Origin: DASXAI01 sp963798445
GTDB taxonomy: Bacteria > Actinomycetota > Acidimicrobiia > Acidimicrobiales > Ilumatobacteraceae
Direction of reading: 5' to 3'
Assembly (NCBI GenBank): GCA_963798445.1
Contig: CAWCTH010000002.1
Coordinates: 930,001 to 994,000 of the forward strand
Length of the DNA stretch: 64,000 nt
Part shown: positions 51,549 through 59,486 of the stretch, piece by piece
How the letters are laid out: the number at the start of each line of letters is the position of its first letter
Numbering within the stretch: position 1 is the stretch's first letter
Made by a program: the position numbers and the translations under genes
Notes under the pieces: generated by a model
What the model was told of the DNA's origin: nothing
The model's input: only the letters and a program-made list of their open reading frames with translations
Database searches by the model: none

Positions 51549-52284
51549 TCAGCCGACATCGAGCGTCTCGTCCCAGCCTTCGAGGTTGCGGAGCGCGCCC
51601 TGGATGAACGACGACTTCTGGATCGAGGAGATGAAGAGGCGGTTCGGCACCGACAGATAGCCGGGCAGGTCCCGCAGAACGTCGACGAAGAGCACCACGC
51701 GGGTCTCGTCGGTGTCGTTCCAGACCTCGTGATTGAACGTGTCGTCGAAGATCAGACTCTTACCGTGATGCCAGGGCCGGGTCTGTGAACCCACGGCGGA
51801 TGCGGCACGACTCCTCGTCGGCCGGCGTGCGCAGGGCCAAGTGGTAGCGCAGCACACCTTTCCACGGACCGCCGTGCGCAGGGATGTGCTTGCCCGGCTT
51901 GAGGATGGAGAACATGGCCGTCGTCATCCCGGGTATCAACTTCAGGGCCTCGGTGGTGTTCGGGCACCTCAGGCAGTTCTGCTCGTACTTGGAGCCGTAG
52001 ATGTAGAAGATGAACACTTTCCAGTCGTCGTCGTCGGTCAGCTCGCGCTGCTCTTGCTGGACCTGCTGAAAGTTCGGTATCTCCTCGACTCGCCCGAGCA
52101 AGGGCTCGAGCTCGGCACGAATGGCGTCGGCGCGGCTCTCGATGTCGGCGACCCACGGGAACTCAGCGGTGTCGAAGAACTCAATCTGGGCGTCGGCTCG
52201 CCTGGCGATGAGCGCCTGAAAAGCGTCGCTGCCGACAGCCGTTGCCTTGTACGCCGCCTGTCGAGCTTTCCCGCGTATGCCCAT
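51549..52284 (-). CDS. Aspartyl/asparaginyl beta-hydroxylase-like dioxygenase, frameshifted
   Basis: A 2-oxoglutarate/Fe(II) dioxygenase of the AspH/LpxO type, about 244 residues after repair. The first part (52284 to about 51790) shows TTAMFSILKPGKHIPAHGGP and LRYHLALRTP. The second part, in another frame, continues RPWHHGKSLIFDDTFNHEVWN and VVLFVDVLRDLPG to 51549. Removing one base of CCGCCG near 51788 joins them as RIRVGSQTRPWHHGKS. HGGPW, YHLAL and HEVWN carry the expected metal and substrate ligands. It is flanked by the two halves of a broken oxidoreductase gene on the other strand. Confidence 0.8.
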
Positions 52285-52440
52285 CCAGGAGGTCTACCAT
52301 GCATCTGGACGACGACGGACGAACCGGTCGTCGGGCACCTTCGGGGGACGGCGTGAAAGGGGCCTCGTTCCGAAAGTCGACGGCTCGCTGCCCGAGGAGA
52401 ACGAGGCCGTCGGTGTCGTGGCCTACGGCGAACGGGCCCG

Positions 52441-52736
52441 AACGCGGACGAGTTCCTCGGCGTGCCGCGAACGTTGTGGGACGACCCTGAGCCGCAGTAC
52501 GACGGTCGCGTCTTCTCTTTCGGACCGGTGCGAGCGGCCCCGAAGCCGTGGCAACAGCGGCGACTCCCCATCGCCATCGGCGGCAACCGTCCGGCTGCCC
52601 TGCGCCGCGTGGCGCGCGTCGGCGATTGCTGGCACGCCCTACGCGTCAGCGTCGACGGGATGCGCGAGAGGTTGGCTCATCTGGACGAGTTGCTCGACGA
52701 ATCCGGTCGAGCCCGCCCCGACATCACGCCCAGCGG
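52441..52736 (+). pseudogene. C-terminal fragment of an LLM-class oxidoreductase
   Basis: NADEFLGVPRTLWDDPEPQY, FSFGPVRAAPKPWQQRRLPI, GGNRPAALRRVARVGDCWH and DGMRERLAHLDELL match residues of about 170-265 of F420-dependent luciferase-like enzymes. The preceding middle part and the final strands are absent, and there is no proper start. It probably belongs with the fragment at 51226. Confidence 0.7.
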
Positions 52737-52852
52737 CGGCTGCTCGACACCGAGGCCGCCGATGTCCTCCCACGCCTGCGCTAGCTCGGTGGTGCGGCGC
52801 GCTGTCGGTCACACCCCGGCGACGGGAGTCGGCAGCCCGACCACACCCGGCC

Positions 52853-53005
52853 GTCCCCCAGGTCTGGTCCTCCGAACGCGGCACTGGTCACGGCTTTGGC
52901 GGGCACCGGAATGTGATCGAGCTCCTCCCCGGCGCCGCCGGGACTGATGCGATAGCACTCGCCCGGCACCTTGGCCGCCTTCAGGGCCCAGACTGCCTCG
53001 GCGAA
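52853..53005 (-). pseudogene. SMP-30/gluconolactonase-like remnant
   Basis: On the minus strand the reading frame shows AEAVWALKAAKVPGECYRIS, then GGAGEELDHIPVPAKAV, then TSAAFGGPD. This matches the late blades of SMP-30/gluconolactonase proteins. The rest of the beta-propeller is missing and no start is available. Confidence 0.5.
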
Positions 53006-53017
53006 GCGCGCCGTGGC

Positions 53018-53065
53018 GAACTGATGCGCGTTGTCCGTCACATACGAGGAAAAAGCGCATCAGTT
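53018..53065 (+). repeat. Dispersed hairpin element, copy 2
   Basis: AACTGATGCGC (53019-53029) pairs perfectly with GCGCATCAGTT (53055-53065). GCGCGTTGTCCGTCAC and ACGAGG inside match the copy at 38831-38879. It sits 57 bp from the 3' end of the convergent acyl-CoA dehydrogenase gene, so it may serve as a terminator. Confidence 0.72.
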
Positions 53066-53121
53066 GGCCCGGGTTCGGGCGATGATCCGGAGGGCGGGGC
53101 GGGCGGCACGGTCGGGAGGCT

Positions 53122-54333
53122 TCAGCGGCGGGGCCGGGGCAGGTAGCGGTCCGAGACGATGCGGAGTTGGATCTCCGACGTGCCCTCGAAGATCTTCGTC
53201 AGCCGGGCGTCACGCCAGTAGCGCTCGATCGGAAGGTCCGTCGTGTAGCCGGCACCACCATGGATCTGCAGCGCCTCGCTGGTGACCCGCTCAGCCATCT
53301 CGCTGGCGAGGTACTTCACCATCGACGCCTGATGGTCCACGACCTGACCCGCATCGGCGTCGGCCGCCACCTGGTACATGAGCGCACGGCACGCTTCGAC
53401 CTCCGACGCCATGTGGGCGATCTTGAAGCGGATGGCCTGGAAGTCACCGATCGGCTGGTCGAACTGCTTGCGCTGCTGGGCGTAGGCCACGGCGTCTTCC
53501 AGCGCACCACGAGCCAGCCCGATCGAACGGGCGGCGGTGTGCACCCGCGCCATCGACAGACCACGCGAGAGGCTCTTGAAGCCGGCCTTGGCGTCACCGC
53601 CACCGTCGCCGGACGATCCCAGCAAGAACTCGTTCGGCACGCGCACGTCGTTCAACGACAGTTCCCACGTCTTCCAGCCGTGGTAGCCGATCTTGCGGAT
53701 GGGGTTGCCCGTCATGCCGGCCGGGAACGATCCCCGCTCCTTGGGGATGTAGAAGCTGCGGATGCCGGCCTGGCGGCGTTCGGGATCGTACGGCGAGGTG
53801 CGGGCGTACACGATGAGGTAGTCGGCGCGATCGGCGAAGGTGCACCACATCTTCTGACCGTTGAGCACCCATTCGTCACCGGCGCGCTCGGCCCGCGTCC
53901 GGATCGACGCCACGTCGGAGCCGGCGTCGGGTTCGCTGATCGCCGTCGCGCCCAGGTACTCACCGCGGGCCACGCGAGGCACCAGCTCGTCGCGCATCGA
54001 TGCCGGGAACTGGCCGCCGTGGCCGTTGCCCCGGGCGATGATGCTGGCGACGCTCATCCACGCTCGCGCCAGCTCTTCGGTGACGAGCACGTACTCGAAC
54101 AAGCCCAGGCCGAGACCGCCGTGCTCGGCACCGATCATGATCCCGAAGAACCCCATCTTGCCCATCTCGGCCACCAGGTCGTCGGGCATCTCCCCCTGGA
54201 CCGGGTCAAGCTCGTTGGCCAGCGGGAGCACTTCATGCATGGCGAACTGGCGGGCCAGGTCACGGATGACCAGCCGATCGTCGGTGGAATGCGCGGACGG
54301 AAGCGAGGTGGGTGCCACGGGCAGCAGATCCAT
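53122..54333 (-). CDS. Acyl-CoA dehydrogenase
   Basis: A 403-residue true acyl-CoA dehydrogenase that oxidises acyl-CoA to 2-enoyl-CoA with FAD. ATAISEPDAGSDVASI and NGQKMWCTFADRADY mark the beta domain, ARGALEDAVAYAQQRKQFDQPI the C-terminal helices, and GGAGYTTDLPIERYWRDARL plus IFEGTSEIQ the end, with the catalytic Glu in FEGT kept. ATG 54333 is preferred; the frame to 54420 covers the promoter region. It is divergent from the MaoC-led operon and shares a palindromic site with it. Confidence 0.93.
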   Translation of the reverse strand: MDLLPVAPTSLPSAHSTDDRLVIRDLARQFAMHEVLPLANELDPVQGEMPDDLVAEMGKMGFFGIMIGAEHGGLGLGLFEYVLVTEELARAWMSVASIIARGNGHGGQFPASMRDELVPRVARGEYLGATAISEPDAGSDVASIRTRAERAGDEWVLNGQKMWCTFADRADYLIVYARTSPYDPERRQAGIRSFYIPKERGSFPAGMTGNPIRKIGYHGWKTWELSLNDVRVPNEFLLGSSGDGGGDAKAGFKSLSRGLSMARVHTAARSIGLARGALEDAVAYAQQRKQFDQPIGDFQAIRFKIAHMASEVEACRALMYQVAADADAGQVVDHQASMVKYLASEMAERVTSEALQIHGGAGYTTDLPIERYWRDARLTKIFEGTSEIQLRIVSDRYLPRPRR

Positions 54334-54358
54334 GCCGGGAGTGTCGACCGCAAATGAT

Positions 54359-54390
54359 TGCTTGTCAACCAGCAAGCATCGTTGTACGGT
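54359..54390. promoter_or_regulatory. Overlapping divergent promoters with an inverted-repeat operator
   Basis: TGCTTG (54359-54364) and CAAGCA (54373-54378) form an inverted repeat with an 8-nt spacer. For the plus strand TTGTCA (54362-54367) is spaced 17 nt from TACGGT (54385-54390). On the minus strand a TTGACA box overlaps the same place. One regulator, probably the TetR protein at 56673, could control both directions. Confidence 0.6.
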
Positions 54391-54437
54391 CGGCAAGTCG
54401 CCGAAGACCACGTCGATCAACGCACCTCTGGGGGATC

Positions 54438-54926
54438 ATGACCGACCTCGACCTGGCGTCGTTCCCACTCGTCGCCAAGGGCAACAAGTTCGAAGACTTC
54501 TCGGCCGGCCAGGTGCTCACCCACCACTGGGGGCGCACCATCACCGCTGGCGACAACGCCATCTTCTCGACGGCCATGTGCAACTGGAACCCCATGCACC
54601 TCAACGCCGAGTTCGCCCGGGCCCACGGCCACCCTGACGTGGTGGTCAACCCGATGCTCGTGCTGTGCACCGTCGTCGGCATGTCGGTCGAGGACCTCAG
54701 TGAGGCCGGAGGGCCCTTCCTCGGCGTCGAGGACTGCACGTTCCACCGGCCCGTGCACCCGGGTGACACCGTCACGGCCCGTTCCACCGTGGTCGACACC
54801 CGCACCTCCGAGAGCCGCAAGGGCGTCGGCATCGTCACCTGGCACACCGAGGCCTACAACCAGCGGGGCGAGCTGGTGGTCGACTACCGGCGCACCAACC
54901 TCGTCGCCAAGCGGGAGCGGTCATGA
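54438..54926 (+). CDS. MaoC-like hotdog-fold hydratase/dehydratase, first of a pair
   Basis: A 162-residue single-hotdog protein. KFEDFSAGQVLTHHWGRTIT starts the fold and the hydratase motif reads CNWNPMHLNAEFA. The catalytic Asp of the usual DxNPxH is replaced by Asn while the His is kept. It is followed with ATGA overlap by a second MaoC-like gene, so the two probably form a heteromer, as known for paired MaoC proteins in steroid and fatty acid degradation. GGGGGATC precedes ATG 54438. It is the first gene of the plus-strand operon. Confidence 0.88.
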   Translation: MTDLDLASFPLVAKGNKFEDFSAGQVLTHHWGRTITAGDNAIFSTAMCNWNPMHLNAEFARAHGHPDVVVNPMLVLCTVVGMSVEDLSEAGGPFLGVEDCTFHRPVHPGDTVTARSTVVDTRTSESRKGVGIVTWHTEAYNQRGELVVDYRRTNLVAKRERS

Positions 54927-55423
54927 TCGACCGGCACCTCTCGACCCTCACCGGAACCGACAACTTCTTCGAGGACTTCCCGGTCGGGCGCCGCCTGCGC
55001 CACGCTCGCGGCGCGACGGTCGGCGACGTGGAGAACAACCTGGTCACCAAGCAGGTCATGAACACCGCGCAAGGCCACTGGAACGAGCACGCGATGGCCG
55101 GCAGCGCCATGGGCGACGGCCGCCTGGTGTTCGGGCTGGTCACCGGGTCGCTCGTGTTCGGACTGGCCAGCCAGGACACGGCCGAGAACGCCGTGGCCGA
55201 GCTGGGCTGCACGGGCCTGCGCTTCAAGGCACCGGTGCACCTCGGCGACACGCTGTACGCCTACTCCGAAGTCCTTGCCGCCGATCCGTCCCCCGACCGC
55301 GACGACGCCGGTGTCGTGCGGTTCAAGCACTGGGGCGTCACCCACGACGATCGAGTGGTCTTCGAAGGCGAACGCATCGTGCTCGTGAAGCGACGGAGCC
55401 ACTGGGGCAAGGAGGAACCGTGA
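54923..55423 (+). CDS. MaoC-like hotdog-fold hydratase/dehydratase, second of a pair
   Basis: A 166-residue hotdog protein starting MIDRHLSTLTGTDNFFEDFP. The motif region reads TAQGHWNEHAMAGSAMGDGR; here the usual DxNPxH is HWNEH, keeping the His and Asn. LRFKAPVHLGDTLYAYSEV is standard for the family. It overlaps both neighbours by four bases (ATGA and GTGA). Members of this group include mesaconyl-CoA and itaconyl-CoA hydratases, and the lyase and CaiB genes downstream fit such a route, but this is an inference. Confidence 0.87.
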   Translation: MIDRHLSTLTGTDNFFEDFPVGRRLRHARGATVGDVENNLVTKQVMNTAQGHWNEHAMAGSAMGDGRLVFGLVTGSLVFGLASQDTAENAVAELGCTGLRFKAPVHLGDTLYAYSEVLAADPSPDRDDAGVVRFKHWGVTHDDRVVFEGERIVLVKRRSHWGKEEP

Positions 55424-56676
55424 TCACATCCGACGACCTCGCGGCGCGGTGCCACGACGATCCCGAGTTCCGGTTCGCGGCTCGCTTCTGGACGGGCGGC
55501 TTCAACTTCACGGTCGACGGTGAGCGGGCGTCCGTGCGTGTCGCCGACGGCCATCCGGCGGCCGGTGCGGTCGAGGACGGGCCCGGCGTGATCGGTCTCG
55601 CCGGCGACCGGGCCATCTGGGACGCCATGCTCAGCGCCCAACCGCCTCGCTTCTTCAACGACATCGGCTTCGCCACCGCCCTCGGGCTCGAGCGCACCGG
55701 CGACGACCTCACGTTCTGGCAGTACTACCCCGCGGTCATGCGCGCCGTCGAGCTCCTCCGGCCCACCGTTGAGGCGACCAAGGCGGCCACCGCGGCCCCG
55801 GCCACGCCCGCCGCGGGCAACAGGCGCTTCGACAGCCCCATCGGCCGGTACGTGCACGTCGAGCTGGACGGCCACGACCATCGCATCTACTTCGAGGAGG
55901 CCGGCACCGGCATCCCGTTGCTGATGCAACATACGGCCGGCTCGAACGGCGTGCAGTGGCGCCACCTCTTCGAGGACGAGCGCATCACGGACCACTTCCG
56001 TCTCATCGCCTACGACCTTCCGTTCCACGGAAAGTCGGTGCCGCCCACCGGCAAGGCGTGGTGGACGGAGCGCTACCGCCTCACCCAAGCCAATGCCATG
56101 AACCTCGCCGTCGAGCTGGCCAGCGTGCTGGAGCTCGAGCGCCCGGTGTTCATGGGCTGTTCGGTCGGCGGACTGCTCGCCCTCGATCTGGCGCGCTATC
56201 ACCCGGATGCGTTCCGCGCTGTCATCGCGCTCGAGCCGGCCCTCAAGGTCGATGTGGACATCGACACGTTGCAGGGTTTCTGGCATCCGCAGGTGAGCAA
56301 CGAGTACAAGTCGCGGCTCATGAACGGGCTGATGGCCCCGCAGTCCCCGGAGCCCCTGCGACGCGAGACCGTGTGGGCCTACAGCTCGGGCTGGCCGCCG
56401 GCATTCCTGGGCGACCTGTACTACTACCTCGTCGATCACGACCTCACGGACGAGGCGGCGGCCATCGACACGGGGCGCGTCGGCGTGCACCTCCTCACGG
56501 GCGAGTACGACGCCAGCGCCACCCTCGAGCATGGGCAAGCGGCCCATGAGGCCATCGCCGGCTCGACGTTCACGACGATGGACGGCGTCGGCCACTTCCC
56601 GATGGCCGAGAACCCGGACGTGTTCATCCCGCTGCTGCTTCCCGTCCTGGACGACATACGCAAGAACCGCCCATGA
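55420..56676 (+). CDS. Alpha/beta hydrolase with an N-terminal SCP2-like domain
   Basis: A 418-residue fusion. Residues 1-120 (DPEFRFAARFWTGGFNFTVD onward, with FFNDIGFATALGLERTGDDL) look like an SCP2-like lipid or acyl-binding domain. Residues of about 145-415 are an alpha/beta hydrolase with MQHTAGSNG near the oxyanion hole, nucleophile elbow GCSVGG and the catalytic His in GVGHFPM. A thioesterase or ester hydrolase for a hydrophobic CoA-linked substrate is plausible. GTG 55420 overlaps the upstream stop and its stop overlaps the TetR start. Confidence 0.85.
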   Translation: MITSDDLAARCHDDPEFRFAARFWTGGFNFTVDGERASVRVADGHPAAGAVEDGPGVIGLAGDRAIWDAMLSAQPPRFFNDIGFATALGLERTGDDLTFWQYYPAVMRAVELLRPTVEATKAATAAPATPAAGNRRFDSPIGRYVHVELDGHDHRIYFEEAGTGIPLLMQHTAGSNGVQWRHLFEDERITDHFRLIAYDLPFHGKSVPPTGKAWWTERYRLTQANAMNLAVELASVLELERPVFMGCSVGGLLALDLARYHPDAFRAVIALEPALKVDVDIDTLQGFWHPQVSNEYKSRLMNGLMAPQSPEPLRRETVWAYSSGWPPAFLGDLYYYLVDHDLTDEAAAIDTGRVGVHLLTGEYDASATLEHGQAAHEAIAGSTFTTMDGVGHFPMAENPDVFIPLLLPVLDDIRKNRP

Positions 56677-57290
56677 TGCCGGCGACGCGCAACCGGCACC
56701 AGGAGCGGTCGGACCTCTCGACGGCACGGCTGCTCGACGCCGCCGCCGAGCTGATCGAGGAGGGTGGCTACGAGGCCATGACCCTCGCGGCCGTCGGCGA
56801 GCGCGCCGGCTACAGCCGCGGCCTGGTGACGGCCCGCTTCGGCTCGAAGGACCAACTGCTAGCCGCCCTCGTCGATCGGATCACCGCCGGCTGGAGCCAT
56901 CGCAACGTGCTGCCCCGCACCGTCGGTCAGCCCGGACGCGACGGCATACTCATCCTGATCGACGCCATTCGCTCCCAGGCCGAACACGACCCGCGAGCGT
57001 TGCGGACGTTGTACGCGCTCATGTTCGAGGCCCTCGGCCCGAACGTCTCGCTGCGCCAGCACTTCGTCGAGTTCCATCGCACGATGCGCTCCGATCTGGC
57101 CAAGCTCGTTCGCCGCGGGCTGCGCGATGGCTCCGTGTGCCGCCAGCGCCGTCCCGACGAGGAGGCCATGCTGGTCGTCGCCGGCCTGCGGGGCATCGCC
57201 TACCAATGGCGACTCGACCCCAACGGCTTCGACCCGGCCGCTGCGCTGCGGGTGCTCGGCGACGCCACCGAACAGCGACTGCGACCATGA
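56673..57290 (+). CDS. TetR family transcriptional regulator
   Basis: A 205-residue TetR-type repressor. The HTH is ARLLDAAAELIEEGGYEAMT, then LAAVGERAGYSRGLVTARFG and KDQLLAALVD; the C-terminal ligand domain is helical. It overlaps the hydrolase stop (ATGA) and lies inside the operon, so it probably controls its own unit through the inverted repeat at 54359-54378. The ligand is probably a CoA thioester or the free acid of the pathway. Confidence 0.9.
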   Translation: MMPATRNRHQERSDLSTARLLDAAAELIEEGGYEAMTLAAVGERAGYSRGLVTARFGSKDQLLAALVDRITAGWSHRNVLPRTVGQPGRDGILILIDAIRSQAEHDPRALRTLYALMFEALGPNVSLRQHFVEFHRTMRSDLAKLVRRGLRDGSVCRQRRPDEEAMLVVAGLRGIAYQWRLDPNGFDPAAALRVLGDATEQRLRP

Positions 57291-57336
57291 CCACTCCCCC
57301 AAGTCCAGTACCGACATTCGACGAAAGGCCATGCCG

Positions 57337-58257
57337 ATGACCCGGCCCACCCGCCTGCGCCGCTCCGAGCTGTCGACGCCAGGCACGAGCGAGAAGATGA
57401 TCGTGAAGGCGGCGGCCAGCACCGCCGATCTGGTGTTCCTCGACCTCGAGGACGCCGTCGCGCCGGCAGAGAAGGAGAAGGCCCGCCAGCCGATCATCGC
57501 TGCCCTCAACGATCTCGACTGGGGGGCGAAGACGCGGGCCGTGCGCATCAACGGCACCCACACCCATTGGTGCGCCGACGACCTCACCGCCGTCGTCGAG
57601 GGTGCCGGCGCCAAGCTCGACATCGTGATCATCCCGAAGGTGAAGGCACCGCGCGACGTCTGGTTCGTGGACACCCTCCTCACGCAGCTGGAGACGAAGC
57701 TGCGCCTGCCGGTCGGGCGCATCGGCATCGAGATCCTGATCGAGGAGACCGAGGCGCTCGCTCGCGTGGAGGAGATCGCGACGTGCTGCCCGCGGCTGGA
57801 GGCGCTCATCCTCGGCGTCGGCGACCTCTCGGCCAGTCAAGGCATGCGGTTGGGTCAGATCGGCGAGACCGACGACCGCTATCCGGGCGATGTGTGGCAC
57901 TACGCCCGCAACCGGCTCATCGTGGCCGCCCGCGCCGCCGGCCTCGATCCCATCGACGGGCCGTACGGCGCCATTCGTAATTCCGACGGCTACCGGCGCG
58001 AGGCCATGTGGGCTTCGACGCTGGGCGCGGTGGGGAAGTGGGCCATCCATCCGAGTCAGATCGACATCGCCAACGAGGTGTTCGCCCCGACCGAGAAGGA
58101 GATCACCCAAGCGGTGGCCGTCGTCGCCGCGGTGCGGGAGGCCGAGGCCGCCGGCGCCGGCGCGGCGACGTACAACGGCATGATGATCGACGCCGCTACG
58201 GCTCGCATCTTCGAAGGCGTGCTCGACCGGGCGCGCCGGGCGGGGCTGGTCGAGTGA
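57337..58257 (+). CDS. HpcH/HpaI-CitE family CoA-ester lyase
   Basis: A 306-residue lyase of the malyl-/citramalyl-CoA lyase group. LRRSELSTPGTSEKM, LDLEDAV with the Mg-binding acidic residue, VRINGTHTHW, EILIEETEAL and GVGDLSAS are all in place, and WAIHPSQIDIANEVF is the family signature near the C-terminus. It cleaves beta-hydroxyacyl-CoA into acetyl- or propionyl-CoA and a 2-oxo acid. ATG 57337 is 8 nt from AAAGG and is preferred to ATG 57331. The next CaiB gene overlaps its stop (GTGA). Confidence 0.92.
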   Translation: MTRPTRLRRSELSTPGTSEKMIVKAAASTADLVFLDLEDAVAPAEKEKARQPIIAALNDLDWGAKTRAVRINGTHTHWCADDLTAVVEGAGAKLDIVIIPKVKAPRDVWFVDTLLTQLETKLRLPVGRIGIEILIEETEALARVEEIATCCPRLEALILGVGDLSASQGMRLGQIGETDDRYPGDVWHYARNRLIVAARAAGLDPIDGPYGAIRNSDGYRREAMWASTLGAVGKWAIHPSQIDIANEVFAPTEKEITQAVAVVAAVREAEAAGAGAATYNGMMIDAATARIFEGVLDRARRAGLVE

Positions 58258-59486
58258 CCGACGATCACACGACGGGCCACGAACACGCCGCGCCGATGCG
58301 GGCGGCGGCCACCGGGCCGCTGCTGGGCGTGCGCGTCATCGACCTCACCCGAGCCTTGGCCGGACCGTTCTGCACGATGATCCTGGCCGACCTCGGCGCC
58401 GACGTGATCAAGGTCGAGCCGCCGGAGGGCGACCTCACCCGGTTCAGCGGTCCCTTCACGCGCGGCGACACCGAGAAGGCCTACGGCGGCTACTTCGCCA
58501 GCATCAACCGCAACAAGCGCAGCATCGTGCTCGACCTGAAGGTGCCGGCCGATCGGGACACGTTGCTGGCGCTCGTCGACGGCGCCGATGTGCTGGTGGA
58601 GAACTTCCGTGTCGGTGTGATGGACGGGTTGGGGCTGTCGTACGAGACGCTGCACGCCCGCAACCCGCGCCTGGTGTACGGCGCCATCCGAGGCTTCGGT
58701 GACCCCCGCACCGGTGCCAGCCCGTACGCCGAGTGGCCGGCGTTCGATGTCGTGGCCCAGGCGATGGGCGGAGCCGTGAGCGCCACCGGGACGGCCGGCG
58801 GTGACATGGTGCGGGTCGGTCCGAGCATCGGCGACCTGTACCCGGCGACCGTGGCAGTCATCGGTGTGCTGGCCGCCGTGATGCACGCCCGCGAGACGGG
58901 CGAAGGCCAGTTCGTCGACGTCGCCATGGTGGACGCCCTCGTGGCCCTCGACGAGGCGCTGGTCTATCGCTACTCCTACACCGGCATGGTCACCGTCCCC
59001 ACCGGCAACAGCCACCCCCAGCTGACGCCGTTCGACGTCTACCCCACCGCCGACGGCGCCTGCGCCATCGCCGCGCCCACCCCGAACCATTGGGCCCGGC
59101 TGTGCAAGATCATGGAGCGCGACGATCTGGTCACCGACGAGCGGACGCTCACCAACCGCGAGCGCGTGGCGAATGCCGAGTTCGTACGGGAGCAGATGCA
59201 GGCGTGGACCAGCGCCCACACGACGGCCGAGATCGTGGCCTGTCTCGGCGGCGAGGTGCCGGTCGGGCCCGTGAACAACGCCGCCGATCTCTTCTCGGAT
59301 CCGCACGTGCGCGCTCGGGAGATGCTGGTGTCGGTCGAGCACGCGGGCGCCGAGCGACCGGTCGTGTTCCCTGATACGCCACTGCGATTCACGGGCACGC
59401 CCGCAGGCATCTATCGACGGGCGCCTCGCCTGGGCGAGCACGCCGACGAGATCCTCGCCGAGCTGGCCAAGGAGGAAGCACGATGA
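58254..59486 (+). CDS. CaiB/BaiF family CoA-transferase
   Basis: A 410-residue class III CoA-transferase. LLGVRVIDLTRALAGPFCTM, LGADVIKVEPPEGD, NRNKRSIVLDL, VENFRVGVMDG and the catalytic Asp D194 in GPSIGDLYPATVA are seen. GTG 58254 overlaps the lyase stop; ATG 58296 is a possible later start, closer to the usual N-terminus. Position between a CitE-type lyase and an MmgE/PrpD gene suggests it activates the dicarboxylic or branched acid that the lyase later cleaves. Confidence 0.9.
   Translation: MTDDHTTGHEHAAPMRAAATGPLLGVRVIDLTRALAGPFCTMILADLGADVIKVEPPEGDLTRFSGPFTRGDTEKAYGGYFASINRNKRSIVLDLKVPADRDTLLALVDGADVLVENFRVGVMDGLGLSYETLHARNPRLVYGAIRGFGDPRTGASPYAEWPAFDVVAQAMGGAVSATGTAGGDMVRVGPSIGDLYPATVAVIGVLAAVMHARETGEGQFVDVAMVDALVALDEALVYRYSYTGMVTVPTGNSHPQLTPFDVYPTADGACAIAAPTPNHWARLCKIMERDDLVTDERTLTNRERVANAEFVREQMQAWTSAHTTAEIVACLGGEVPVGPVNNAADLFSDPHVRAREMLVSVEHAGAERPVVFPDTPLRFTGTPAGIYRRAPRLGEHADEILAELAKEEAR

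Noticed and set aside
51390..51788. 132-codon plus-strand frame
   Set aside because: Most of it is antisense to the AspH-like gene, and the free first 50 codons match nothing I recognise.
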